64,000 nucleotides of DNA from T3Sed10-241 sp036796255 (lineage in GTDB: Bacteria > Bacteroidota > Bacteroidia > Flavobacteriales_D > Cryomorphaceae). Shown in pieces: positions 35,936 through 45,278 of this stretch. The DNA lies in contig DAIRDH010000013.1 of the NCBI GenBank assembly GCA_036796255.1, positions 1 to 64,000 on the forward strand, read 5' to 3'. The position numbers and the translations under genes were made by a program. The first letter of the stretch is position 1. Each line of letters starts with the position of its first letter. Under the pieces are notes generated by a model. The model was not told where the DNA came from. It did not search any database and saw nothing but the letters and a program-made list of their open reading frames with translations.

Positions 35936-35968
35936 TTGCCAATACATTGGGTTAAAAGCTTACCTTCG
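35936..35968 (+). promoter_or_regulatory. Promoter TTG-N22-TACCTTCG
   Basis: TTG at 35936-35938 and TACCTTCG at 35961-35968 (one mismatch to TAnnTTTG) with a 22-nt spacer. The leader to the ATG at 36033 is about 58 nt. Confidence 0.6.
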
Positions 35969-35981
35969 GGCCAGAATAATT

Positions 35982-35998
35982 CAGCACAGCTTGTGCTG
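35982..35998 (+). promoter_or_regulatory. 7-bp hairpin in the 5' leader
   Basis: CAGCACA and TGTGCTG are perfect arms around GCT. It lies just after the inferred start site, so it could be a leader hairpin or an operator. Confidence 0.4.
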
Positions 35999-36032
35999 TT
36001 TCAGATGAAACAAACACCAAAAAACCAACAAA

Positions 36033-38720
36033 ATGCTTAAATCTTTACTTCGAACCCATGCCCATCTTAAGCGCATGGCACTGTTTATTCTCATGCTCGC
36101 TAGCTTTACTGGCACCCAAGTAAATGCCCAGACTTTACCTTATAATTTTGACTTTACGGAAGATCCTTTTACGAATGGCTGGGCTCAGGAAAGTGTATCA
36201 GGAGATCAGGTTTGGTCTTACAACGCTACTTTCAGCAATGCCTCATTCAGCGCATTTGCAAGCGGTGCTTGTCAAGTCAATGAAGACTGGTTGATTTCAC
36301 CAGCGTTTGACCTTACTGCGAGTACTGATGAAGTACTGACAGTCGATATCCAAAAGGGTTTCAATGGCGACAATGGCCTTGAAGTGCTTTACAGCAGCGA
36401 CTATACCGGAACAGGCGATCCCAACCTTGCCACCTGGACCTTGCTAACAGAGGCAACTATCCAATTTTTTCTCGATGAAGGTGTAGGCAACAATACCAGC
36501 ATTACGTTTGGACCATTCACCGAACTGCAGTCTGTAAATGAAGAAAACGTATATGTTGCTTTCAAATTTGATTTTGAATCAGGAAATTGCTCTACTTGGC
36601 GTGTTGCGGGCTTTTCATTGTTCAGTGCTGCCTCTCCAATGCTCAGCTCAAGCGAGGCATCAATTGGTGGACTTACTTATGTAGAAGGTGAAGGTCCATC
36701 AGCCAGCGCCAGTTACGAAGTGACCGGAAGTAATCTTGAAGGTAGCGGCAACATTGTTGTGACTGCTCCTGCTGGTTTTGAAGTGTCAGCGAATGACGTA
36801 GATTTCAGCGAAACCTTGGATGTGGCATTTGCCGATGGCGAAATCACAGGTCAGCCCGCCACGGTATACGTGCGCATTGCCGCCGATCAAATGGCTGGTC
36901 CTTATTCTGGCGCGATCACCCACGTAGGTGGCGGCGCCACTGCCGAAGTTGCTGTGAGTGGAGTAGTTTCAACACCCCCGCCAGCTGATGCATACTTTGT
37001 CGATTTTGAAGGTGTCGATGAGACTAAAACTGGTTACGCTACAGGCAATGTTGTGCTCAGCGGCCTAGAATGGACCATGACCCAAGCGCTTATTGGTACC
37101 ATGGATGCCGACTTCAAAAACGGTATACGCTCAGCCCGACTTAGAGGTCACGGTGCTACCGAAATTTTTATGGCGCAAGACAAAGAAGGTGGAATCGGAA
37201 CCATCAGCTTTCCTTACCGCCGCTACGGCACTGATACGCAAGTGGCGCACAAAGTAGAATACAGCATGGACGGCGGCGTTACATGGACTCAGGTAGGTGA
37301 CGAATTTACGGGTACTGAAACAGTACAGACTTTCACCGCCGAGGTAAATGAGGCTGGCCCCGGACGTATCAAAATTTCAACTGTTGCCACTGAAGGGACT
37401 GACAACCGCAGGTTGAACATCGACGATATCGCTATTACCGACTTCGCAGCCGAGCCTGCGCCGGCTATCAGCGCAAGCGAATCAAATATTGCCAACCTCG
37501 ACTACAGCCTTGGCGCAGGTCCATCTACCTCATTCGGATACGACATCAGCGCTTCACTGCTCGATCCGGAAACCGGAACCATCACCGTGACTGCCCCTGA
37601 AAACTTTGAAATTTCAGTTGACCTGATCGATTGGACCAGCTCAGCGGTTGTTGATTACAGCGACTTTGGTGGTGTGCTTGCAGCCGAAGCGGTATTTGTG
37701 CGTTTGGTTGCAGACCTTCCAGTGGGAACTTACAGCGGAGCAATCACCCACGTGGGTGGAGGCGCCTCAGCTGATGTGAATGTTTCGGGCGAAGTGGTAG
37801 AAGTAGCTTCTTTCCTTCCGGAAATTTTTGACCTCTCGGCTGGCGACTATGAATTGAACGCATGGGATGCCGGTAACAGTGCTGGAAGCTATCCGCAATC
37901 AATGCGCTTCTATTACTCGAATAACCCTACTGGTGAAGGTTTTAACGCAACCAGCGAAGGCACCCGCCTTTATGACTGCGGCTACAACCTGATGAGCCGT
38001 CCACGCTTCAATGGTCTTGGCGAAGATGGATTCTCCATTATTTCTACAGGCAGCCCACAGCGCAACAATTGCATGGATGGTGACGCTGATGAAGACCGAT
38101 ATACAGGGAGTGCAGTTATTGGACTGAACACCACTGGTCTTGAAAATGTGGCTGTAAAATGGACTGCCAGCCTGGTTACTGAAGGAGAGCGCACATTTGG
38201 CGTTAAGCTTCAGTTCCGTATCGGTGCCGCCGGTGGATACAATGACTTCCCAGAAACTTTCGAAACCGAGTTCAGTACGCTGGACCTTACTGCTGGCGAC
38301 GAAGAAGAGTTTACGGTTATATTGCCATCCGTATTGCTCAACCAATCGCAGCTGTACATCCGCTTCGTGTACTTCCAGATTGAAGGCGAATCAGGCAGCC
38401 GTCCCGAAATTGGACTAGATGACATCTCGGTATTCCAGTTTGATCCGCTTTCTGCAAATGACCTCGATGCGAATGTAGGTTTGAACATCTATCCAAACCC
38501 AACCAACGATGTAGTGAATGTAGACTTGTCAAGCTTTGGCGAAGGCATGGTGAACATCTCGCTTTTTGACATCACCGGCAAACTTTTGGAACAAACCAGG
38601 GTAGCTATAAGTGCCAACATGGTTCATCAAGTAAACATGAGCGCATTGAAATCAGGCTTGTACCTGATGAATGTAAGCGGTGAGAACGAGAGTTCTTCAG
38701 TTCGCATCATCAAACAATAA
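36033..38720 (+). CDS. T9SS-secreted protein with choice-of-anchor J domain
   Basis: 895 residues. A signal peptide (~1-33) ends VNAQ. Residues ~35-200 resemble the choice-of-anchor J jelly-roll domain (NFDFTEDPFTNGW..WLISPAFDL). Two ~105-residue modules follow (~205-310 and ~480-590) sharing the end AGxYSGAITHVGGGA, separated by another jelly-roll-like region. The C-terminal ~75 residues are a T9SS type A sorting domain (NIYPNPTNDVVNVDL..KSGLYLMNV). It should be exported to the cell surface or medium. Its function is unknown; choice-of-anchor proteins are commonly secreted enzymes or adhesins. The gene has its own promoter and a strong terminator. Confidence 0.87.
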   Translation: MLKSLLRTHAHLKRMALFILMLASFTGTQVNAQTLPYNFDFTEDPFTNGWAQESVSGDQVWSYNATFSNASFSAFASGACQVNEDWLISPAFDLTASTDEVLTVDIQKGFNGDNGLEVLYSSDYTGTGDPNLATWTLLTEATIQFFLDEGVGNNTSITFGPFTELQSVNEENVYVAFKFDFESGNCSTWRVAGFSLFSAASPMLSSSEASIGGLTYVEGEGPSASASYEVTGSNLEGSGNIVVTAPAGFEVSANDVDFSETLDVAFADGEITGQPATVYVRIAADQMAGPYSGAITHVGGGATAEVAVSGVVSTPPPADAYFVDFEGVDETKTGYATGNVVLSGLEWTMTQALIGTMDADFKNGIRSARLRGHGATEIFMAQDKEGGIGTISFPYRRYGTDTQVAHKVEYSMDGGVTWTQVGDEFTGTETVQTFTAEVNEAGPGRIKISTVATEGTDNRRLNIDDIAITDFAAEPAPAISASESNIANLDYSLGAGPSTSFGYDISASLLDPETGTITVTAPENFEISVDLIDWTSSAVVDYSDFGGVLAAEAVFVRLVADLPVGTYSGAITHVGGGASADVNVSGEVVEVASFLPEIFDLSAGDYELNAWDAGNSAGSYPQSMRFYYSNNPTGEGFNATSEGTRLYDCGYNLMSRPRFNGLGEDGFSIISTGSPQRNNCMDGDADEDRYTGSAVIGLNTTGLENVAVKWTASLVTEGERTFGVKLQFRIGAAGGYNDFPETFETEFSTLDLTAGDEEEFTVILPSVLLNQSQLYIRFVYFQIEGESGSRPEIGLDDISVFQFDPLSANDLDANVGLNIYPNPTNDVVNVDLSSFGEGMVNISLFDITGKLLEQTRVAISANMVHQVNMSALKSGLYLMNVSGENESSSVRIIKQ

Positions 38721-38765
38721 GCTCACGCAAAATATGCAGTGATTGATCTCGCTGCGAACCTAATC

Positions 38766-38797
38766 AAAAGGCCACCTCGCAATTGGGGTGGCCTTTT
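38766..38797. terminator. Bidirectional terminator
   Basis: An 11-bp perfect stem, AAAAGGCCACC with GGTGGCCTTTT, has a 10-nt loop and T runs on both strands. It ends the 36033 gene and, read leftward, the ccm-bshB1 operon. Confidence 0.9.
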
Positions 38798-38871
38798 CAT
38801 TTCATGACAATGGATGAGGTGATATTTGGAGTAGAGCGCGATTTTTAAATGCCTCCCATTCACAGAATGCT

Positions 38872-39597
38872 TTATACCAAAACGTCCAGATCCCTAATAC
38901 CAACAGGCCTCTCAGTGGTAAATCCCTCTCCGTACTCCACGTTGATCAGCCGGCCCATTTCCCGGGCGCGGGCCTCGAGAAAATTGACAAACTCAGGGGT
39001 TGATATGGGTGTGATTTCATCGGGACTCTGGGGCTCACCGGTATAGAACTGGGTTTTGTAGGCCTTGATCGCCTCCATTTTTTGAGCGAAATGCGCGCTT
39101 ATATCCACCACAAAATCCGGCTTGATGTATCGGTCTTGTACAATGTGGTACACTGCTTCGGGCCGCCATGACTTTTGTGGAACTCCATCGGCGAGGCGTG
39201 TTTCAATGGCGCGCAAGCCGCTGAGGAAACAAGCATCACTTACAAGTTTAGAAGCTTTTCCGTGATCAGGATGCCGGTCGTTTATAGCGTTTGTGATCAA
39301 TATACGTGGCCTGTACTTGCGGATGTAGGGCAGGATAGCCATTTGCTGCTCACGTGTATTGGCAAGGAAGCCATCGGGAAGGCCCACATTTTCACGCGCA
39401 CTTAAGCCCATAATTTGTGCGGCAGCATTGGCCTCTTCAGCACGTGTTTCAGGGGTGCCACGTGTGCCGAGCTCGCCGCGGGTAAGGTCTACCACGCCTA
39501 CCTTTTTGCCTTGAGCTACGGCAGATATCAGTGTTCCTGCACAGCTCAGTTCGGCATCATCAGGGTGGGCCACTATGGCGAGTATATCGAGGGTCAT
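38872..39597 (-). CDS. bshB1: Bacillithiol biosynthesis deacetylase BshB1
   Basis: 241 residues of the PIG-L/LmbE zinc deacetylase family. The N-terminal zinc motif is VAHPDDAE (9-16), and a second His pair is in NDRHPDHGKA. The sequence follows BshB1 closely (GTRGTPETRAEEA; NVGLPDGF). The enzyme deacetylates GlcNAc-malate to GlcN-malate in bacillithiol synthesis, the main low-molecular-weight thiol in many Bacteroidota. It is the last gene of the minus-strand operon and overlaps maf by 4 bp. Confidence 0.92.
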   Translation of the reverse strand: MTLDILAIVAHPDDAELSCAGTLISAVAQGKKVGVVDLTRGELGTRGTPETRAEEANAAAQIMGLSARENVGLPDGFLANTREQQMAILPYIRKYRPRILITNAINDRHPDHGKASKLVSDACFLSGLRAIETRLADGVPQKSWRPEAVYHIVQDRYIKPDFVVDISAHFAQKMEAIKAYKTQFYTGEPQSPDEITPISTPEFVNFLEARAREMGRLINVEYGEGFTTERPVGIRDLDVLV

Positions 39598-40178
39598 GGT
39601 GCGATAAATTTTTGAAGTTCTACGTAAAACTTGTGGGTCGGGAAGCCCATCACGGTGTAAAATGAGCCTTCGAGCCGCTCAATGCCCACATAGCCTATCC
39701 ACTCCTGGATGCCGTAAGCGCCGGCTTTATCGTAAGGTTTGTACTTGCGCACATAATGCGCAATAGTTTCAGGAGCCATTTGGGCAAAATGCACCTGCGC
39801 CACATCGTGAAAAACGACCTGATTTACACTGCTCCGCAAAGACACTCCTGTGATTACATCGTGCTTTTTTCCATTGAGCTGGTTGATCATTTCAATGGCT
39901 TCAGCTTCATCACCTGGCTTGTTGAGCACCTTACCGTCAATCCATACAATGGTATCGGCAGTCACCACAATTTCATTTGCCGAAAGGCTGTCGCCAAATG
40001 CAAGACCCTTGATACGTGCGAGGTACTCAGCGATTTCGGCATGTTTCAAATTTTCCGGAAAGGACTCATCTGTATTGAGACTCCTTACAGTAAACGGCAG
40101 CTCAAGTCCGCGAAGCAACTCCTGCCTGCGGGGCGATTGCGAGGCGAGAATCAGGCTATATGGGCCGAGGTCAATCAA
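39594..40178 (-). CDS. Maf-like nucleotide pyrophosphatase
   Basis: 194 residues from the TTG at 40178. It has the Maf/HAM1-like signatures: N-terminal ILASQSPRRQELL, then VVTADTIVWIDGKVLNKP with catalytic Asp. Maf proteins hydrolyse dTTP, UTP or modified pyrimidine triphosphates and affect septation. The frame extends far upstream inside ubiA, but a start at LIDLGPYSLILASQ matches the family length and gives an 8-bp overlap with the ubiA stop. It overlaps bshB1 downstream by 4 bp. Which subclass (YhdE or YceF type) is not certain. Confidence 0.85.
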   Translation of the reverse strand: MIDLGPYSLILASQSPRRQELLRGLELPFTVRSLNTDESFPENLKHAEIAEYLARIKGLAFGDSLSANEIVVTADTIVWIDGKVLNKPGDEAEAIEMINQLNGKKHDVITGVSLRSSVNQVVFHDVAQVHFAQMAPETIAHYVRKYKPYDKAGAYGIQEWIGYVGIERLEGSFYTVMGFPTHKFYVELQKFIAP

Positions 40179-41166
40179 TATAGGGTGCGTAGTATACGAG
40201 GTAATGAACCACGCTGTAGAGCAAACCGCCAAGCATGGCAATTTTGAGTGCATTGCCAGCGCGCATAAATTGCGGCCTGCGAACGGCATAGTGGTTGATG
40301 TAAAGACAATACACCATCGGAGCAACCACAGCGAGGAGCAGGTAGCCAAATGAATACCAATCGTCTACCACCATTTGCTGCAGCGCAATGAGCCCCGCTA
40401 TGGTGAGCACAATCAAAGCTGCGGCTATACGCTTTGCATTCTTGATACCATACACCAAGGGGATGGTCTGCGCACCAATGCGCATGTCGCCTTTGACATC
40501 GGCCATGTCTTTCACAATCTCGCGTATGAGGTTGAGTGCAAATGCAAATAAAGCATACCCGAAAATGAAGTAAAACATGTACTTGAAATACACCGCCGGA
40601 TCTTCACCCGGCCTGCTCAGCTTGAAATACTGGGCCACTTCGGCGCCGTACTCCCGAATGAGAAGCGGAATTTCATAGATGCCCACCAGGATGGGCACGA
40701 GCGCTGCAAGCACGGCCACCAGCACATTGCCAATGATAAGCTCTCGCTTGAACTGAACGCTGTAAAACCACAAGGAGCCCGCAGCAAAAAAGTGCACAAT
40801 GCTCAGCTTCCAAATGCCGACACTCCATGAGATATACACTGCAATGGCCAGTCCGAAAAAGTTAAAAATCTGATGTATGGCCATGGCCACGCGCCGCTTC
40901 ACATGCACCCCAACGATGATGTCGCGCGGCTTGTTGATGCGGTCGGTGCGCTGGTCGAAATAATCGTTGATCACATTGCCCGCAGCAGCGATGAGCACCG
41001 TGGCGAGGATAAGCAGCAGAAATTTACTGGTAGGCAGCTGCAGCTCGTAACCATTGACCTCCACGAATGGCTCCAGCACGAGGGCCATCATGAGCCACAT
41101 GGTAAGGGCGATAATAACGAGGTTTAAAGGCCTCGTGAGTCGAATAAGGTTCAGCAAACTTGCCAT
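40171..41166 (-). CDS. UbiA-family prenyltransferase
   Basis: 331 residues with about eight hydrophobic segments. The two Asp-rich prenyl-diphosphate motifs are present as NVINDYFDQRTDRINKP (~64-80) and DMADVKGDMRIG (~218-229). Enzymes of this family transfer an isoprenoid to an aromatic or polar acceptor in the membrane. In Bacteroidota the gene next to Maf is often annotated as geranylgeranylglycerol-phosphate geranylgeranyltransferase. The acceptor cannot be proved from this sequence. It lies 6 bp after kdsC. Confidence 0.87.
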   Translation of the reverse strand: MASLLNLIRLTRPLNLVIIALTMWLMMALVLEPFVEVNGYELQLPTSKFLLLILATVLIAAAGNVINDYFDQRTDRINKPRDIIVGVHVKRRVAMAIHQIFNFFGLAIAVYISWSVGIWKLSIVHFFAAGSLWFYSVQFKRELIIGNVLVAVLAALVPILVGIYEIPLLIREYGAEVAQYFKLSRPGEDPAVYFKYMFYFIFGYALFAFALNLIREIVKDMADVKGDMRIGAQTIPLVYGIKNAKRIAAALIVLTIAGLIALQQMVVDDWYSFGYLLLAVVAPMVYCLYINHYAVRRPQFMRAGNALKIAMLGGLLYSVVHYLVYYAPYID

Positions 41167-41172
41167 TTTCTA

Positions 41173-41697
41173 TTACCATATCATGGCGTCCTGGTCAAAC
41201 CACTTCTCCTGGGCCCGCAGCGTTTGTTCAATCACGTCGCGCACACATCCATTGCCTCCCTTGCGGTGAGACACGTATTGGCACAAAGCCTTGATTTCTT
41301 CGCTGGCATCAGCCGGACAGGTGGAAACGCCTACGCGCGAAAGTACGGCATAGTCGGGAATGTCATCGCCCATGTAGAGAATCTCTTCGTCTTTTAGGCC
41401 CTGATCAGCTATATACTTCTCATATACAGCTATTTTGTTTTTACTTTCGAGAAATACGTGACGCACACCAAGGTGCCGCAAGCTGTCGGCCACAGCCATG
41501 CTGTTGCTGCCGGTAATGATGGCCACACGCATACCCTTTTTGATTGCGTATTGCAGGGCATAGCTGTCTTTCGCGCTCATTCTGCGCAGCAATTGCCCAT
41601 CGGGCATGATGGTAACCATGCCGTCGGTGAAAACGCCATCGACATCAAATATCAAAGTAGTGAGGCCCGCAAGCCGCTGCTTATAGCTGGTGCTCAT
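41173..41697 (-). CDS. KDO 8-phosphate phosphatase KdsC-type HAD hydrolase
   Basis: 174 residues, the KdsC length. HAD motif I is IFDVDGVFTDG (~17-27), motif II is VAIITGS and motif IV is MGDDIPDYAVL. KdsC removes phosphate from KDO-8-phosphate to supply KDO for LPS. The subunit is small, with no cap, as in C0 HAD enzymes. It overlaps the upstream DUF2520 gene by 17 bp and is followed by ubiA after 6 bp. Related C0 phosphatases act on other sugar acids. Confidence 0.88.
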   Translation of the reverse strand: MSTSYKQRLAGLTTLIFDVDGVFTDGMVTIMPDGQLLRRMSAKDSYALQYAIKKGMRVAIITGSNSMAVADSLRHLGVRHVFLESKNKIAVYEKYIADQGLKDEEILYMGDDIPDYAVLSRVGVSTCPADASEEIKALCQYVSHRKGGNGCVRDVIEQTLRAQEKWFDQDAMIW

Positions 41698-42469
41698 TTT
41701 TATTTCTCTTCACAATTTCGTCAGTGAGCACATCGTACACCTTGCGCAAGGGCGTATCCTCACCCAGCAGGTCCTGATGCGCACGTATGGTTTGTTTGTC
41801 ACCACGCTTTGCAGGGCCAGTTTGTGATTTCGAGGCAGGTTGCATCAATACTTTATTGGCCGTTTCCAGGATTAGCGGGTGCAATATGCTCCGGTCTATT
41901 TCGGCTTTCGCCAAAAGCTCTTCCGAAAACTCAAACATCAGGTTGGCAAAATTATTGGCAAAAACCGCAGCCAGGTGCAGTGCTTTGCGTTGCTCAGAGT
42001 TGAGTAAAAATACCTTTCGGGAAATGCGTTCAGCCATAGCGCCCAATGCATTTACATCTTCATCGTGCCCGGCCTCAATACAGAAGGGCACATTCTCCCA
42101 CACAATCTTTTTGTCGTAGCTGAAGCTTTGCAAAGGATACAGCACGCCTCGCCTGAAGTGATCGGGAATGATGTTCATTGGTACGGCCCCTGAAGTGTGC
42201 ACCACAATGCCTTTGTTGTGTGCTGAAAGCTGACTGGCGACTTCGCCTACAGCGTCGTCTGATACGGCGATAAGAATGAGGTCGGCATTGATCTTGTCAT
42301 TGAGATTCGCGACAACCTTGGTTTTGAGTTTTTGCGCAAATTCTTTGGCATGCTTTGGATCGCGGTCGTAAACGGCAGCAATTTTGAAGCCTTGATCCTG
42401 CAATGTACTGCCCAGGTGGGTTGAAACCCTCCCTGCGCCAATCAATGCTATGGTTTCAATCTCTTTCAT
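41681..42469 (-). CDS. Rossmann-fold/DUF2520 oxidoreductase-like protein
   Basis: 262 residues. The N-terminus has a dinucleotide-binding motif GAGRVSTHLG (11-20) and a VSDDAVGEV segment, followed by HTSGAVPM. The C-terminal half is the all-alpha DUF2520 domain (QRKALHLAAVFANNFANLM). This family resembles pyrroline-5-carboxylate reductase and F420-dependent NADP reductases, but its reaction is not established. It overlaps ccmF by 14 bp and kdsC by 17 bp. Confidence 0.82.
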   Translation of the reverse strand: MKEIETIALIGAGRVSTHLGSTLQDQGFKIAAVYDRDPKHAKEFAQKLKTKVVANLNDKINADLILIAVSDDAVGEVASQLSAHNKGIVVHTSGAVPMNIIPDHFRRGVLYPLQSFSYDKKIVWENVPFCIEAGHDEDVNALGAMAERISRKVFLLNSEQRKALHLAAVFANNFANLMFEFSEELLAKAEIDRSILHPLILETANKVLMQPASKSQTGPAKRGDKQTIRAHQDLLGEDTPLRKVYDVLTDEIVKRNKNEHQL

Positions 42470-45269
42470 GGATTTTCGATTTTTGCGATAACCGTATACG
42501 GTGCCGCACGGCCATTAAAGTACCAATAAACATTACAATGCAGCCTATCCACAAGATGTTGATCATGGGAAACTGTATGGCCTGCATCACAATAAACTCT
42601 TTGCGGCGGCTGTAATGTTCGGCAATGCTGAATTCGTGCTTCCCATCTACCGGATCGATTTTTATAAAGCTAATCTGCAATCCGCTCTCGTCCTGTATCA
42701 CCGGGTCGGGGATATACATCACGGAGTCGCGGAGTATGTACAGCGGCTCAGCTTCATACACATTTTGCATATCGTCGCGTATGCCGATGATGGCGCGTAC
42801 GGCGAGGTCATTGACGCCCACCATGTACTCCTCGCGTTGGTCGGGGCGAATCACTGCTAAACCGTTTAGGCGCAACATTGTGGAGCCCACAAAGGCGGTA
42901 TCACCTACCGCGAGTTTAAGCGTATCGGCAGTGCGAAATCCAGCATCATTGGAATCGGTCTGAAGCTCAGCCCAGCGAATATGCGTGTATATGTCGCGGT
43001 CGAGATAGCGTTTGGTAGCAGGCTCGGCCACGTTACCAAACTCCGGATTGAGCTGTATGCGCGGATTCAGGGTGAAGAGTAGTTCGCCAGGCTTGTATTG
43101 TGACCAGGTCTGTACCGCATCGAGATTAAGTCCGCGGGGGTCTTCCACCAGCTCCCACTTTTTCTGATCGGCCACGAAGTCAGGCCCCGGGGTGTGGTCT
43201 TCCTTTGCGGCAAATATGGCTCCACGGGCCACGGCAAGGTCTCCGGCGCGGTAAGCATGGGGCAGTGACTCAAAGTAATGAACTTTGTAATACATATTGA
43301 CGCCTTCCTGCCATTTGTCTTCGTAGCTCACGAAGTATGGACCCATGCGCACAGTGTCGTCTTTGAAAAGGAGAATGTCTTCATTGTTTTTAAAGTCTTC
43401 ATTGAGGCGCTCAATGTCAAAGCGGCTTCCATTCTCAGAAATCTTCTCGCTGCGCGAAGTAGAAATCAATGCTCCGAGAAGCACAAGGGCAAAGCCAATG
43501 TGTGCTACAGAAGCGCCCGCCATATCCAATTTGCCCCTAAGCACTCTAATCAGGTAATCCAGGTTGGCAAAAACAGCAAAGAGCGTGGTGAAGAGCAATA
43601 TCAGCAATGGAATTTCTTCGCCTTGATAGTCAATAGCAAGGCTGGAAAGCCAGGTTACTACGAGGGCCAGTGTAAATGAAACTCCAATCTTGCGTGCAAA
43701 TGTTCCAAACTCATTTTTGCCGAAGCGGAAAAACTGGGTAACGGCAATGAGGAAAGTAATGATGAATGCGAAGGGCACCTGCCACTTGTTGAAATGGCTG
43801 ATTACATCGCTGTGCGGTGCGAGCTTGCCCTCAGCCAAAGCTTTGAATCCGTTGATATTGGTAAGCTCATAAATGTCCATCAATGGCCCGGAGAAGGGCT
43901 GAGCGAGGATGTTCCAAATGGGCTTTGACGTTTCCAATGCAATCTGCGCCGCTGAGAGCAAAAGCACCAGCGACCCGATAAAAATCCAGAACTCACGGCT
44001 CCAGAGCGGCTCATCTTCCGCCGGTTTTGGAAACACCTTTCGGTAGGATACGATCATCAAAACGATCGACATGCCGAAAAAGGCTACCATGGGTGCCACA
44101 TACTCTCCGGCGATGATCCCAAAGCCTACCAGCACTGCTGCAGCCAGAAGGAAAATACTGCGCAATCGCTTGTCGATAATAATAAGGAAAGTAGAACCCG
44201 AAATGATACTCAGCAGGATGAAGAGGTGCTGACGCATCAGGCCATTGTCGGTGAAGGAGTGCACCGAGCTGTCGCCCAGCACACCGCTGTGCACGAGGAA
44301 GGATGCGTACATCACCATCACGTACGTGGTGAGCGTGAGGAAAATTGCAGTGTATAGCGAACGGTTCTTCCGTTGGTTTACCACCATCACGTGGGCTGCA
44401 CCCACTATGGTGATCCAGGGTATAAGGCTGGCATTTTCAACCGGATCCCAGGCCCAGAACCCACCGAAGCTCAGTGCCTCATAAGCCCATGCGCCACCCA
44501 TCAATATACCGATACCGAGTATGGCCACCGAAAAATAAGCCCATGGAATTGCGGGGCGAATCCATTCTTTGAGTTGTCCGCTCCAGAGCCCGGCGATCGC
44601 AAACGCGAAAGGAATGATCGTTGAGGCGTAGCCGAGAAACAAGGTAGGCGGGTGGATGGTCATCCAGTAATTTTGCAGCAGCGGATTGAGACCACGGCCA
44701 TCCTGAAATGAAGGGATGCGCTCAATGTAATCGGGCATCATGGTCCATGGCGCGCCGAGGTTTTCGGGCAGCTCGCGGATCAGGGTAAATGGGCTGTTGC
44801 CAATTTGGAAATCAAATATGAAAATGCCCAGTATCATGCTGCCGAGCAGGGCTTGCATAAGCGCCACCACAGTGACGGTGAGGTTTTCCCAGCGGCCGGC
44901 GGTGTGCAGCAAGATGTTGCCAAGTATCGCGTGCCAGAAGCTCCAGAGCAGGAAGCTCCCCTCCTGCCCTTCCCAGAAGCAGGAGAAAATATAGCGCAGG
45001 GGCATGTCGCGGTTTGCGTGCTTCCACACATAGTCGTACTCAAAGTGCTGCGTAAAGAGCAGATAAAAAAGGATGCCAGCCGCTCCAATCAAGGCCACAG
45101 AATGCGTCCTGAAAAAGAGGCGCCCCATACCGCGCAGCGCGTCGCTCTTGCGGTAGTGCGCGAGTATGTAAGAAACAGCCGCCATCAAGGCGGCTACAAA
45201 ACTTATTATCAAGAGCAAGTTTCCGAGCTTGCCGTATAGCGGGCTCTCCCCTACGTAGTCAATCATCAA
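42456..45269 (-). CDS. ccmF: Cytochrome c haem lyase subunit CcmF-like
   Basis: 937 residues with about 14 hydrophobic segments. It has the tryptophan-rich haem-binding signature GGFWAWDPVENASLIPW (~270) and a C-terminal periplasmic domain (~620-890). CcmF receives haem from CcmE and attaches it to apocytochrome c. In this operon it follows ccmE after 9 bp, and no ccmH is visible, which fits the variant system I described with the CXXXY type of CcmE. It supplies c-type haem for the cbb3 subunits encoded further right. Confidence 0.88.
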   Translation of the reverse strand: MMIDYVGESPLYGKLGNLLLIISFVAALMAAVSYILAHYRKSDALRGMGRLFFRTHSVALIGAAGILFYLLFTQHFEYDYVWKHANRDMPLRYIFSCFWEGQEGSFLLWSFWHAILGNILLHTAGRWENLTVTVVALMQALLGSMILGIFIFDFQIGNSPFTLIRELPENLGAPWTMMPDYIERIPSFQDGRGLNPLLQNYWMTIHPPTLFLGYASTIIPFAFAIAGLWSGQLKEWIRPAIPWAYFSVAILGIGILMGGAWAYEALSFGGFWAWDPVENASLIPWITIVGAAHVMVVNQRKNRSLYTAIFLTLTTYVMVMYASFLVHSGVLGDSSVHSFTDNGLMRQHLFILLSIISGSTFLIIIDKRLRSIFLLAAAVLVGFGIIAGEYVAPMVAFFGMSIVLMIVSYRKVFPKPAEDEPLWSREFWIFIGSLVLLLSAAQIALETSKPIWNILAQPFSGPLMDIYELTNINGFKALAEGKLAPHSDVISHFNKWQVPFAFIITFLIAVTQFFRFGKNEFGTFARKIGVSFTLALVVTWLSSLAIDYQGEEIPLLILLFTTLFAVFANLDYLIRVLRGKLDMAGASVAHIGFALVLLGALISTSRSEKISENGSRFDIERLNEDFKNNEDILLFKDDTVRMGPYFVSYEDKWQEGVNMYYKVHYFESLPHAYRAGDLAVARGAIFAAKEDHTPGPDFVADQKKWELVEDPRGLNLDAVQTWSQYKPGELLFTLNPRIQLNPEFGNVAEPATKRYLDRDIYTHIRWAELQTDSNDAGFRTADTLKLAVGDTAFVGSTMLRLNGLAVIRPDQREEYMVGVNDLAVRAIIGIRDDMQNVYEAEPLYILRDSVMYIPDPVIQDESGLQISFIKIDPVDGKHEFSIAEHYSRRKEFIVMQAIQFPMINILWIGCIVMFIGTLMAVRHRIRLSQKSKIHERD

Positions 45270-45278
45270 AGCCTTTTA

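Larger units (their letters stand above)
35572..36032. other. 461-bp intergenic region with promoter and hairpin
   Basis: No coding potential is evident. Several TTAAC/GTTAA words occur near 35810-35960. The promoter and hairpin of the 36033 gene are at its right end and listed separately. No clear terminator is seen for 34612-35571. Confidence 0.5.
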